Below the pieces are notes generated by a model. That model was not told the DNA's origin. It did not search any database and worked only from the letters and a program-made list of their open reading frames with translations. From Roseinatronobacter bogoriensis DSM 18756 (lineage in GTDB: Bacteria; Pseudomonadota; Alphaproteobacteria; Rhodobacterales; Rhodobacteraceae), in the NCBI RefSeq assembly GCF_004366635.1, contig NZ_SORN01000002.1:434001-498000 (forward strand): a stretch of DNA of 64,000 bases. The letters run 5' to 3'. Positions 51,997 to 61,900 of this stretch are shown here, one piece after another (within the stretch, counting starts at the first letter, position 1; every line of letters starts with the position of its first letter). The translations under genes were made by a program, and so were the position numbers.

Positions 51997-52950
51997 TTAA
52001 CCCCGCTTCATCAGGCGGGGATTGGTCAATGTGGACAACACATCCGCCGTGAGGTTGAGCAACACATAGGCAGACGCGAAAATCAGCGCGATGGCCTGCA
52101 CCACCGCAATATCACGTTTGGCCACCGAATCGACCATCAATTGCCCAAGACCGGGATAGACAAACACCACCTCGACCACGACCACGCCTGTGATCAGATA
52201 GGCCAGATTAAGGGCGATCACATTGATAATCGGGGCCAGCGCATTGGGCAGGGCATGGCGCAGAACGATCCGCAGAGGAGAGGCCCCTTTCAGGCGCGCC
52301 ATCTCGATATAGGGGCTGGCCATCAGATTGATGATCGCCGCGCGCGTCATGCGCATCATATGGGCAGTGACGACCAAGGTCAGGGTCAGCGCAGGCAGAA
52401 AGCTCATATACAGCTTGTCTGCAAGGCTGCTCGCCGGGCTGATGCGCACCATTGACGGAAAATAACCGCTTTGCGCCAGCCAGAGTACCAGAATATAGGC
52501 GACGAAAAATTCGGGAAAGGAAATCGCACTCAGCGCACCCGCATTGGCAACACGATCAAAGATCGTGTTGCGCCATAGCGCGGCCAGTATTCCCAGCACC
52601 AGCGCAAGCGGCACTGCAAGCGCGGCTGCATAAAGGGCAAGGAAAAGCGTATTGCCCAAGCGCTGCTCGATCATATCGGCAATGGGACGGCGGGTCGCAA
52701 GCGAGACACCGAAGTCACCCTGCAAGGCCCCTGTCAGCCAAGCCCAATAGCGCACAGGCGCAGGGTCGTTCAGGCCAAGCTGCGCGCGCAGGGCTGCCAG
52801 TGTTTCGGGCGTAGCTGATTGCCCGAGGATCGCTGATGCCAGATCGCCCGGCAACAACTCGGTCGCGCCAAAAATCACGATAGACACCACAAACAGCGTC
52901 AGCGCGCCTAGCGCAAGACGCTGCGCAATCATCTTGAGGACCGCGTGCAT
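51997..52950 (-). CDS. Dipeptide/oligopeptide ABC permease, DppB/OppB type
   Basis: A 317-residue permease with six helices. The start MHAVLKMIAQRLALGALTLF and the EAA region (EMARLKGASPLRIVLRHALPNALAPI) are typical of DppB. The frame is open to 52986, but ATG 52950 has an agggggg ribosome-binding site. It follows the binding-protein gene after a hairpin. Confidence 0.92.
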   Translation of the reverse strand: MHAVLKMIAQRLALGALTLFVVSIVIFGATELLPGDLASAILGQSATPETLAALRAQLGLNDPAPVRYWAWLTGALQGDFGVSLATRRPIADMIEQRLGNTLFLALYAAALAVPLALVLGILAALWRNTIFDRVANAGALSAISFPEFFVAYILVLWLAQSGYFPSMVRISPASSLADKLYMSFLPALTLTLVVTAHMMRMTRAAIINLMASPYIEMARLKGASPLRIVLRHALPNALAPIINVIALNLAYLITGVVVVEVVFVYPGLGQLMVDSVAKRDIAVVQAIALIFASAYVLLNLTADVLSTLTNPRLMKRG

Positions 52951-52998
52951 TGTCCCCCCCTTTGATTGTTTTTGTTGCGCCCGCATTGGGGCGAGCCC

Positions 52999-53021
52999 CC
53001 CGGCCCGTGTGGTGGGCCGGG
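52999..53021 (-). promoter_or_regulatory. Intra-operon hairpin after the binding-protein gene
   Basis: A perfect 8-bp GC stem (52999-53006 with 53014-53021) and a 7-base loop between the binding-protein stop and the first permease, with no T-run. Such hairpins often protect the upstream mRNA so that more binding protein than permease is made. Confidence 0.7.
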
Positions 53022-53033
53022 AGTGTTGTCAGA

Positions 53034-54596
53034 TCAGGTGAACCACCAGCGTTCCACGCAACGGAACCCATCAAGGTTCCAGTTGGCCGAAATCCGTTCT
53101 GGCGTGGCCACATTCAACGCAGTTGCCATGACGTAATTGTTGTTCATGGGAATGATCACAGACCCTTCAAATGACACGATCTGCTGCATTTCATGGTACA
53201 TTTCACGGCGCAGATCCTCGTCAATCTCGGATCGTGCCCTGACCAGCAATTCGTTAAACCGCTCATGTTCCCAGAAACTGTCATTCCAGCTTGAACCCGA
53301 GGCGTAGCCTGTGGTGAACATCTGGTCCTCGACTGCGCGACCGCCCCAATAGCTGGCAACAAAGGGCTTCTGCATCCAGACATTGTCCCAGTAGCCGTCA
53401 TTGGGTTCACGCACCAGATCGATATTGATCCCGCATTGCCGCGCGGTTTCAGCAAATAGCGCCCCTGCATCGACCGCACCGGAGAAGGCAGCATCTGCGA
53501 CATGCAAAGTGACGTTTAGACTGTCCATGCCGGCCTCGCGCAGGTGATAACGCGCGCGGTCGGGATCAAATGTCTTGGCTTCCATTTCAGCGTGGAAATA
53601 GCGGTTTGCCGGGCCAATCGGGTTGTCATTGGACACAGCTCCGTGCCCACCAAGGATTTTATCGACCATATCTTCGCGGTCGATGGCATATTTCAATGCC
53701 AGCCGCACGTTATTGTCGGAAAACGGCGCTTCGCGGCTGTCCATCGGAAAGACATAATGCGCATTGCCTGGAATGGACAGAATGCGCGCGGTGCCGCGTG
53801 CTTCCAGCATCCCGATGGTCGCCGGATCAATCTGATCTATCAGATCAACGCCGCCGGTCATCAGAGCGTTCAACCGCGCCGTGGAATCGAGGATCGAGAG
53901 GATTTCAACACGATCAAAATGCGCGCGGTCGGACTTCCAGTAATCAGGATTGCGCGTCAGGCTGGCTTGAACGCCGGGCTCATAGCTTTCCACCACATAA
54001 GGGCCACAGCCATCATAAGAGGTGGGATCAATCCGGCCATCGGTTCCGGGCATGATGGCAAGGTGATAATCCGACATCAGATAGGGGAAATCGCCATTCG
54101 GCGCGTCCAGTGTGACCACGACATTCTGACCATCCACCCGAATATCGGTGACCGGGTCAAAGAAGGTCTTGATCGCAGAGGTCGCGTCTTCTCCACGGTG
54201 GTGATTGAGTGATGCGAGCACATCTTCCGGTGTAACGGTCTTTCCAGAATGGAAAGTTACGCCCTCGCGAATCTTGAACACCCAAGTCGCGCCATCTGTG
54301 CTGTCCCAGCTTTCTGCAATCTCTGGAACAAGCTGGCCTTCGTTATTCACCTCAATCAACTGGTTGTGGCGCGACGCCGCGAAGACCTGCACATACAGGT
54401 TGTCCCAAAGCCCCGGATCAAGCGAGTCCGTGCTGGAGCCATGCCCAATGCCAATACGGAATGTGCCACCGCGCTGCGGCTCTGCATGCGCCTTGCGCAT
54501 GCCCGCAGGCAGAATAAGGCCCGCAGCCCCAAGGGCAGCAGCCCCTTGCATTAATCCACGACGCGTCACGCCATGACGATTGGTCAAGTTTTTCAT
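53034..54596 (-). CDS. ABC substrate-binding protein, family 5, Tat-type signal
   Basis: A 520-residue periplasmic binding protein of the DppA/OppA family (SBP_bac_5). The N-terminus has a twin-arginine signal (VTRRGLMQGAAALGAAG, cut near KAHA). The body has WVFKIREGVTFHSGKTVTPEDVLASL and AIDREDMVDKILGGHG, typical of the family. Peptides or related small molecules are likely ligands. The frame is open to 54650; ATG 54596 fits the signal. It leads the operon on the minus strand. Confidence 0.92.
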   Translation of the reverse strand: MKNLTNRHGVTRRGLMQGAAALGAAGLILPAGMRKAHAEPQRGGTFRIGIGHGSSTDSLDPGLWDNLYVQVFAASRHNQLIEVNNEGQLVPEIAESWDSTDGATWVFKIREGVTFHSGKTVTPEDVLASLNHHRGEDATSAIKTFFDPVTDIRVDGQNVVVTLDAPNGDFPYLMSDYHLAIMPGTDGRIDPTSYDGCGPYVVESYEPGVQASLTRNPDYWKSDRAHFDRVEILSILDSTARLNALMTGGVDLIDQIDPATIGMLEARGTARILSIPGNAHYVFPMDSREAPFSDNNVRLALKYAIDREDMVDKILGGHGAVSNDNPIGPANRYFHAEMEAKTFDPDRARYHLREAGMDSLNVTLHVADAAFSGAVDAGALFAETARQCGINIDLVREPNDGYWDNVWMQKPFVASYWGGRAVEDQMFTTGYASGSSWNDSFWEHERFNELLVRARSEIDEDLRREMYHEMQQIVSFEGSVIIPMNNNYVMATALNVATPERISANWNLDGFRCVERWWFT

Positions 54597-54767
54597 GTTC
54601 GTCTCCCTGTTTTCATTGTCGCCATAAGCCTTTGGCCAAGGCGCAATCATGCCCGGCTTATTGGCCGTGGCGATCCCATCTTCCCCAGATTATCATGAGG
54701 GGTTGTAACAGAATTACAACTGATTTGATGTATCTGACGCAAGGTTTAACCGCTGTCGCGCGCCAGT

Positions 54768-54800
54768 CAACCCTTTGGGTTGATTGATTGGTCAATCAAT
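54768..54800. promoter_or_regulatory. Two adjacent palindromes upstream of the ABC importer operon
   Basis: Palindrome one has 6-bp arms around TTT (54768-54782). Palindrome two has 8-bp arms around GT (54783-54800). They abut exactly. They lie 170-200 bases upstream of the binding-protein start and just downstream of the DUF1289 stop, so operator or terminator roles are both open. Confidence 0.6.
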
Positions 54801-54816
54801 AATTGTCAGAGGTGGT

Positions 54817-55050
54817 TTATTCCCGACCGGCACGCCCTGCCCGCCCACCGCGCCGCTTGGCTAACAAGCTGTTGCGTTGTGGAAGTTCAGCCATGATCTG
54901 GCTGCGCTGGTCGGGACTCATGCGCGACCATTGGGTGATTTCGTCGATTGATCGCAAACACCCGACACACAGCCGCGCCTCAGGATGAATGATGCAGGTT
55001 TTCACGCAGGGGCTTTCAATCTCGTGTCGTTTCCATATCTGGTCAGTCAT
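54817..55050 (-). CDS. DUF1289 protein
   Basis: A 77-residue protein with the DUF1289 pattern SPCVKTCIIHPEARLCVGCLRSIDEITQW (four Cys that could hold zinc or a cluster) and a basic, Arg/Gly-rich C-terminus. The function is unknown; the family is very common in proteobacteria. Confidence 0.9.
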   Translation of the reverse strand: MTDQIWKRHEIESPCVKTCIIHPEARLCVGCLRSIDEITQWSRMSPDQRSQIMAELPQRNSLLAKRRGGRAGRAGRE

Positions 55051-55122
55051 GCACCCTGCTCACTTTGGTTTCGAGAGAGATAGACGTCCGGCGTCATTCT
55101 GCCAGTGGGCAAAGCAACTGTA

Positions 55123-55605
55123 TCAAGCATTCTTGCGACGCATCACAGCGATTCGGTCTAGCGCGCCCTGCAAGATCACCCCTGCCGCGACATGGTCAAT
55201 AACTTCTGCGCGCTTGCGCCGGGAAGTGTCCGCCTCTAGCAGCGCCCGTTCGGCGGCAACTGTGGACAAGCGCTCATCCCAGAAACTGATTGGCAAGTCG
55301 GTCAAGTTGGAAAGATTGCGCGCAAATGCGCGCGTGGACTGACAGCGCGGCCCCTCCGTGCCGTCCATATTGCGCGGCAGGCCCAACACCAGCCCAGCGA
55401 TGTCGCGTTCTGTGACAATTTTCAGCAAATCTACGGCATCAGCCTTGAACTTGCTGCGCCGGATGGTCTGCAATGGAGAAGCGACTGACAGCATTCTGTC
55501 AGAGACGGCAATACCGATGGTCTTTTCCCCCAGATCAAGCCCCGCCAGCGCCTGCCCCGATGGCAGAATACTGGCGAAGTCTTCAAACTGGTCAAATACC
55601 GCCAT
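55123..55605 (-). CDS. ruvX: Putative pre-16S rRNA nuclease RuvX/YqgF
   Basis: A 160-residue RNase H-like protein with ALAGLDLGEKTIGIAVSD at the N-terminus, GLVLGLPRNMDG in the middle and WDERLSTVAAERALLEAD later, the acidic catalytic pattern of YqgF. E. coli YqgF trims the 5' end of 16S rRNA. The start overlaps the ccmI stop (TGATG). Confidence 0.95.
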   Translation of the reverse strand: MAVFDQFEDFASILPSGQALAGLDLGEKTIGIAVSDRMLSVASPLQTIRRSKFKADAVDLLKIVTERDIAGLVLGLPRNMDGTEGPRCQSTRAFARNLSNLTDLPISFWDERLSTVAAERALLEADTSRRKRAEVIDHVAAGVILQGALDRIAVMRRKNA

Positions 55606-56870
55606 CAAGGGCCCGAAACACTAAGGCCAGCCTCTTCAGCGGCTGAATTTATCAGGGCAAGATCCTCTGCGCGCGCAGCAAACACCGTGCGCGCCTCTTG
55701 CAGAATCGCGACCGCCTGCTCATCCCGCTCCAGCACAGTTAATGCACGGATCAATTGTGCCCATTCCTCGGCAGTGCCGCCGTCATTGGCAAGCCGTGCT
55801 GACAGGCCCCCGACCATCTCTTCAATCATTTGTGCGCGTTCTTCCGGCGGCATCTGCTGCGCGGCTTCCAGATCAATGTCGTCTGGACCGCGTGCACCAG
55901 CAGGTGCAGGCCTTGGCGGAAGCTGGTAGCGAGGCTCACCAGAGATGCGCGCAAGTTCTGGAAGAGCTGCCCTGATCTCGGGCATCCAGGGCGCATCGCC
56001 GGGGCTTAGGTCATGCAATCTGCGCCAGACACGGAATGTCATATCGGGGCGCCCAGTCTGCGCATACATCCGACCCGAGTAGTAGAGGGCGATGTTATTC
56101 GTCGTATCGCGCTGCAAAATCTGCTCGATGATGCTCTCTGCCTCAGGCGAGACGAAACCACCTGTCGCGATCACCATGAGATCGAGAAGATAGGCGTAAT
56201 CCTCGACACCTGCAGCATCACCCCTCAGTTCGATCACCTGCACCTGCGCTTCGATCGCGGCACGGTAATTGCCAAGGCGCGCCTCGTTCTGCGCCAAAAG
56301 GCTGAACCCGGTCACGTCTAGCGGGCGAGAGACTAATGCTTCCCGCAGTTGTTCGACCATCGGTTCCAATTCACTACGGCCCGGAAAATCTTCTGGCTCA
56401 GGAAAAGCGGCGGCGAACTCTGCCTCCATCTCTGCCTGACGCGCGCGGGTGCGGCGGATCTCGGCGGCTTCGGCGTGCCGCTCCAGCAGGGGCATGTCGG
56501 AATAGCCCGGCGCGCCGACACTGAGATACAACAAACCACCGCCTGCTACCGCAACCAAGATGGTCGCAAAGGCGATGGCTCGCATGGCCTTGGGTGCAGG
56601 GCCACCGACCGGGCGGCCACGGTCACTTTTATCCAGTTCCAGAATACGGCGCGAAACCTCAAGGCGCAGACGCTCTGCCTCTCCCTCGTCAATGGTTCCG
56701 CGCGCAAGATCATGTTCAATCTCGGTGATCTGATCGCGATACACGCGCATTGCGCGTTCCGTCCCGTCAGCGGCTGCTGCCTGCCCCGCCCGCGACATAG
56801 CGCGCAACAAGATCACGCCCACCAAAAGCGCGATAACAAAGAAACCAGCGCTCTGAACAAAAAAGCTCAT
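55605..56870 (-). CDS. ccmI: c-type cytochrome biogenesis protein CcmI
   Basis: A 421-residue protein with an N-terminal membrane helix (1-25), a short coiled region (YRDQITEIEHDLARGTIDEGEAERLRLEVSRRIL), a second helix (about 94-116) and a periplasmic TPR domain. CcmI chaperones apocytochrome c and its haem ligation. It overlaps ruvX. The start has an aggagga ribosome-binding site. Other ccm genes are not in the window. Confidence 0.93.
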   Translation of the reverse strand: MSFFVQSAGFFVIALLVGVILLRAMSRAGQAAAADGTERAMRVYRDQITEIEHDLARGTIDEGEAERLRLEVSRRILELDKSDRGRPVGGPAPKAMRAIAFATILVAVAGGGLLYLSVGAPGYSDMPLLERHAEAAEIRRTRARQAEMEAEFAAAFPEPEDFPGRSELEPMVEQLREALVSRPLDVTGFSLLAQNEARLGNYRAAIEAQVQVIELRGDAAGVEDYAYLLDLMVIATGGFVSPEAESIIEQILQRDTTNNIALYYSGRMYAQTGRPDMTFRVWRRLHDLSPGDAPWMPEIRAALPELARISGEPRYQLPPRPAPAGARGPDDIDLEAAQQMPPEERAQMIEEMVGGLSARLANDGGTAEEWAQLIRALTVLERDEQAVAILQEARTVFAARAEDLALINSAAEEAGLSVSGP

Positions 56871-57085
56871 TCTTCCTCCTGACAGTTAGCGCTTCTCTAT
56901 CCTGTCTTGCCCAGACGCAAAAGCCGAAATCCCACATGCGCCCCTCACATTTGGGCAACCGCGACGGCAGGTCGCAGCTTTGGGCAATTTCGGTTTTCGT
57001 CGCCCAAGTGACGCTTCTGGAAAACTTCCGCGCTCTGCTGTAGGCGACACAGCACACACCGCCCTGACGCAGGAGTCGCCCGCGC

Positions 57086-58333
57086 ATGACACGTTATTCT
57101 GCCTTTGCCATCGCCAGAGAGGCCTTTCGCCAGCAGAGCGGCTGGAAACAGGCTTGGTCCAGTCCCGAACCGAAACAAGACTATGATGTCGTGATTGTCG
57201 GCGCAGGCGGGCATGGGCTGGCCACGGCCTATTACCTGGGTCGCCGCTTCGGGATCAAGAATGTCGCGGTCATTGAAAAAGGCTGGCTGGGCGGCGGAAA
57301 TACCGGGCGCAACACCACGATCATCCGGTCGAACTATCTGCAAGACCCTTCGGCGGCGATCTATGAGAAATCACGCAGCCTGTATGAAACACTGTCGCAG
57401 GAATTGAACTACAATATCATGTTCAGCCCCCGCGGCGTCATGATGCTGGCCCAGACCGAGCATGAAAAACGCGGCTATCTGCGGACCGAGCGTGCAAATG
57501 CGCTGCAAGGGGTTGAAACACGCTTCATCCAGCCCGCCGAGGTCAAGAAGCTTGTGCCGATCATCAATCTGAATGGCCCGCGCTACCCTGTGCTGGGGGC
57601 ATTGTGGCAAGCGCGCGGCGGCACTGCGCGCCATGATGCGGTGGCTTGGGGCTATGCGCGCGCCTGCTCTGATATGGGGATGCATATCATCGAGCAATGC
57701 GCGGTCACGGGCGTCGAGTCCGAAAATGGCACGGTCAGCGCTGTGAATACGACCAAAGGCAGAATTGGCTGCAAGAAGCTGGGCATTGTCGTGGCGGGCC
57801 ATTCGGGTGCGCTGGCCGATATGGCGGGCTTTCGCCTGCCTGTCGAATCCGTGGCGCTTCAGGCGCTGGTATCAGAACCGATCAAGCCCTGCATGGATGT
57901 GGTCGTGATGGCCAATACGGTGCATGGTTACATGTCGCAATCCGACAAGGGCGAGATGGTCATTGGTGGTGGCGCGGACGGGTTCAACAACTACACGCAG
58001 CGCGGGTCGTGGCACCATATCGAGGAAACCGTGCGCGCATTGGTCGAAACCTTCCCCATGATCTCGCGGTTGAAAATGCTACGCCAATGGGGCGGGATTG
58101 TGGATATGACCGGCGACCGCTCGCCCATCATCTCAAAAACACCGCTGGGGAATTGCTTTATCAATTGCGGCTGGGGCACCGGCGGGTTCAAGGCCATTCC
58201 CGGCTCTGGCTGGGCCACGGCAGAGCTGATCGCCAAGGGAGAGCCGGGACCATTGAGCGCCGAATTTTCGATGACCCGATTCCGCGAGGGCCGCTTTATC
58301 GACGAGTCGGTGGCGGCAGGGGTGGCGCATTGA
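57086..58333 (+). CDS. soxB: Sarcosine oxidase beta subunit
   Basis: A 415-residue subunit of the heterotetrameric sarcosine oxidase, carrying the sarcosine-oxidising FAD site. The Rossmann motif VVIVGAGGHGLATAYYLG is at 35-52. H183 in GGTARHDAVAWG is the likely covalent FMN ligand. The C-terminal CGWGTGGFKAIPGSGW closes the flavin site. Sarcosine is turned into glycine, with a methylene group for tetrahydrofolate and hydrogen peroxide. ATG 57086 has aggag upstream. It leads soxB, a small gene, soxD, soxA and soxG. Confidence 0.95.
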   Translation: MTRYSAFAIAREAFRQQSGWKQAWSSPEPKQDYDVVIVGAGGHGLATAYYLGRRFGIKNVAVIEKGWLGGGNTGRNTTIIRSNYLQDPSAAIYEKSRSLYETLSQELNYNIMFSPRGVMMLAQTEHEKRGYLRTERANALQGVETRFIQPAEVKKLVPIINLNGPRYPVLGALWQARGGTARHDAVAWGYARACSDMGMHIIEQCAVTGVESENGTVSAVNTTKGRIGCKKLGIVVAGHSGALADMAGFRLPVESVALQALVSEPIKPCMDVVVMANTVHGYMSQSDKGEMVIGGGADGFNNYTQRGSWHHIEETVRALVETFPMISRLKMLRQWGGIVDMTGDRSPIISKTPLGNCFINCGWGTGGFKAIPGSGWATAELIAKGEPGPLSAEFSMTRFREGRFIDESVAAGVAH

Positions 58334-58439
58334 CGCAGCCCCATGAAATAACGGCAAAATCTTGCCAGAAACGGTGTCGCCCTATGGTGAAATTCAAAAA
58401 TTCATGCATACATCCCCTCATATCTCATCAGGAGGGATC

Positions 58440-58625
58440 ATGCGTAACACACTCGAAAGATTCGTCGCGCGGATACAGGCAAGCCCGCACAAACTGGCAG
58501 GTTTTGGCCTTGGGCTTGTTCTGCCGCTCATGCTGGTTGCCGTATTCTGGGCACAGGCCGATGGGGGCCTTGGCGGTCCATTGGTGGACCCGCGCCCGCC
58601 TGCATTTATTGTGTTTACTGACTGA
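58440..58625 (+). CDS. 61-residue single-span membrane peptide in the sarcosine oxidase operon
   Basis: Not part of the classical soxBDAG set. The peptide has a basic N-terminus (MRNTLERFVARIQASPHK), one hydrophobic helix (about 21-42) and a Gly/Pro-rich C-terminal tail ending FIVFTD. The ribosome-binding site aggagg lies seven bases before ATG 58440, which supports real coding. An extension to 58362 is possible but lacks such a site. Function unknown; membrane anchoring of the oxidase is a guess. Confidence 0.7.
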   Translation: MRNTLERFVARIQASPHKLAGFGLGLVLPLMLVAVFWAQADGGLGGPLVDPRPPAFIVFTD

Positions 58626-58661
58626 CTCGCAGGCGCGCCCTGCCAAAAGGAGGGTCGCGCC

Positions 58662-58985
58662 ATGCTGCTGTTAACCTGCCCCTGCTGCGGCGTCACAGCC
58701 GAAGAAACCGAATTCTCTCCGGGGGGCGAGGCGCATCTGAAGCGCTTCGGCCCTGGGTCTTCGGATGACGACTATGAAACTTACATGTTTCAACGCAAGA
58801 ATCCGCGCGGAGTGCATTTCGAGCGCTGGCGCCATGCCTATGGCTGCGGAAAATGGTTTCTTGCCGCGCGCGACACCATGACCCTCGAAGTATTTGGGAC
58901 ATACCCCGCCCAGACCACCGAGCCCCCGCCCGAGATCATTGCCAAGATCAAACAGAAACGCCCGGAATGGGAGGGGTTTAAATGA
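58662..58985 (+). CDS. soxD: Sarcosine oxidase delta subunit
   Basis: A 107-residue zinc-binding subunit. CPCCG at residues 6-10 and the later WRHAYGCGKWF provide metal ligands. The family member in Stenotrophomonas and Corynebacterium binds zinc with three Cys and one His. It has an aaggaggg ribosome-binding site and overlaps soxA by 4 bases. Confidence 0.95.
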   Translation: MLLLTCPCCGVTAEETEFSPGGEAHLKRFGPGSSDDDYETYMFQRKNPRGVHFERWRHAYGCGKWFLAARDTMTLEVFGTYPAQTTEPPPEIIAKIKQKRPEWEGFK

Positions 58986-61900
58986 GTCATCGTCTTGCCA
59001 CTGGCGGCCGGCTGATTGATCGTGCCCAAGAGCAGAAATTCACCTTCAATGGAAAGACCATGCGGGGCTTCAAGGGCGATACGCTCGCCGCAAGCCTGCT
59101 GGCGAATGGTCAGGTGCTTCTGGGACGGTCTTTCAAATATCACCGGCCGCGCGGTGTCGTTGCCTCTGGTGCTGAAGAACCCAACGCGCTGGTCGGGCTT
59201 GGGCGCGGTGACAGCTATGAGCCGAACCAACGCACCACCACGACCGAATTGTTCGATGGGCTGGTTGCAGAAAGCCAGAACCACTGGCCCAACCTGAATT
59301 TCGATCTGCTGGCGCTGAACAATCTGGTGCCGCAATTCCTGACGGCGGGGTTTTACTACAAGACCTTCATCCAGCCGCGTGCCTTCTGGAAGCATGTCTA
59401 TGAACCCATCATCCGCCGTTCTGCCGGGCTGGGCAAGGCACCTGCAACAACAGCAAAAGACCCCGACCGCTACGAACAGATTTATGCATTTTGCGATGTG
59501 CTTGTCATTGGTGGTGGGATTGCCGGGCTACAGGCCGCGCTGAGCGCTGCACAGGCGGGCGCAAAAGTCATGCTGTGGGAACAGACCGCATATTGGGGCG
59601 GTCGCGCGCCCGTTGACATGGTCGAAATTGATGGCGAGCCAGCAGATGTCTGGATCAGGAGAACCGTTGAAACCCTTGAAAACATGCCAAATGTTCAAAC
59701 GCGCCTGCGCTGCATGGGTGCGGGTGTCCATGATCATGGCTATGTTTTGGGATATGAGCGTGTGGCCGACCACATCCCGACCTCTGACGCCCCGCGTCAC
59801 CGTTTGTGGCGGATGCGCGCGGGCCAGATCGTAACCGCCACCGGCGCGATCGAACGGCCCTTGTCCTTTGCGGGCAATGATGTGCCAGGTGTGATGCTGG
59901 CCAGTGCCATGCGCGATTATGTCGTCAATTTCGCTGTTGCGCCTGGCAAGGAGGTGGTTGTTGTTACCAATAACGACGATGCCTATCGTACAGCGATCAC
60001 GCTGCGAAAAGCAGGCGTGGGGGTGGCTGCGGTGGTTGATGCCCGTCAAGACCCCCAAGGTGCCCTGCCAATGCACGCCCGTGAACTGGGAATTCGTATC
60101 CTGACAGGCAAAGGCATACGCAAGGTCAAGGGCGGCAAGCGCGTTACTGGGGTCGAGATTTGCCGGATTGACAGCAAGGGAACGGCCTATACCGACAAAT
60201 TGGATTGTGATGCGGTCGCCATGTCGGGCGGTTGGTCACCGGTTGTGCATCTGTGGTCGCATTGCGGCGGCAAGCTGATCTGGGACGAGGATGGCAGCTT
60301 CTTCCGCCCCGACCCTGACCGTCCCCCGCTGGGCGCAAATGGTTCAGGTTTTGTGCAGACCTGCGGTTCAGCCGCAGGCCAGATGGGTGCAGTGCTGGCA
60401 GATGCACATGCATCAGCCATCAAGGCGGCCGAAGCACTTGGAACGACAGTGGCAGCCGCTGCCGCGCCTGCCACGGACACCATGCCCGATGCCGCACCGA
60501 TGGAACCGGTCTGGATGATGCCGCGCAATGCGGAATATGACCTGCGCATGAAAATGTGGCTGGATTTCCAGAATGATGTGAAGGTCGCTGATGTGCAACT
60601 GGCGGCGCGCGAAGGCTATCAATCGGTTGAGCACACCAAGCGCTACACCACGCTGGGCATGGCAACAGATCAAGGCAAGCTAAGTAATATCAATGGCTTG
60701 GCAATTCTTTCTGATGCATTGGGTCAACCGATCCCCGCGACCGGCACCACCACATTCCGCCCCCCCTATACGCCCATTTCGCTTGCCGCGATTGCAGGTG
60801 AGGCGCGCGGCACCGTGTTCCAACCGCTGCGCCGCACCCCATTGCATGACTGGCACACGGAAAATGGCGCGGATTGGGAGCCTGTCGGGCAATGGCGCAG
60901 GCCCTATACCTACCGCCAAGCAGGCGAAAGCCGCCATGATGCCGTGAACCGTGAAGTCAAGAATACGCGCCAGAACATAGGCTTGCTGGACGCTTCTACA
61001 CTTGGAAAAATTCTGGTCAGCGGGCCGGATGCGGGCCGTTTTCTGGACATGCTCTACACCAATATGATGAGCACGCTGAAGCCCGGAAAATGCCGCTACG
61101 GCCTGATGTGTAATGAAAACGGCTTTTTGATGGATGATGGCGTTGTCGCCCGGATTGATGAGCAGTCGTTCCTTGTGCACACCACATCTGGTGGGGCCGA
61201 TCACATTCATGCCTGGATGGAAGACTGGCTGCAATGCGAATGGTGGGACTGGAAAGTGCACACCGTCAATCTGACCGAGCAATTCGCACAGATTGCAGTT
61301 GTCGGGCCAAAGGCGCGCACGCTGCTGGAACGTCTGGGCGGCATGGATGTCAGCCGCGAGGCCCTGCCCTTCATGGAGTGGCGCGACGGCAAGCTTGGTG
61401 CCTTTGATGTCCGTGTGTTCCGCATCAGCTTTTCCGGCGAATTGAGCTTCGAGATCGCCGTCCCTGCCAGCCAGGGCCGCGCTTTCTGGGACAAGTTGAT
61501 GGAAGAGGGCAAAGACCTGGGCATCATGCCCTATGGGACTGAGGCGCTGCATATCCTGCGCGCTGAAAAAGGTTTCATCATGATCGGTGATGAAACCGAC
61601 GGCACAGTTATCCCGCAAGACCTTGGCCTGAACTGGGCCATCAGCAAGAAGAAAGAGGATTTCCTTGGCAAGCGCGGGATGGAACGCGAAGCCATGATCG
61701 ACCCCATGCGTTGGAAACTGGTCGGGTTGGAGACGCTCGACGGCTCGGTGCTGCCGCATGGGGCACTGGCTGTGCGCGCGGGCAAGAATACCAATGGGCA
61801 GGCCATAACCGAAGGGCGCGTGACCTCGACCTATTATTCCGCAACACTTGGGCGCGGCATTGCCATGGGGTTGGTTGAACGCGGGCCAGAGCGGATGGGA

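Noticed and set aside
54783..54800. Possible FNR box in the AT-rich palindrome
   Set aside because: The half-sites TTGAT and ATCAA are separated by six bases, not the four required by FNR-type regulators.
56950..56987. Direct repeat TTTGGGCAA upstream of soxB as a regulator site
   Set aside because: Two 9-bp copies 29 bases apart could arise by chance; no palindromy and no regulator gene nearby support a call.
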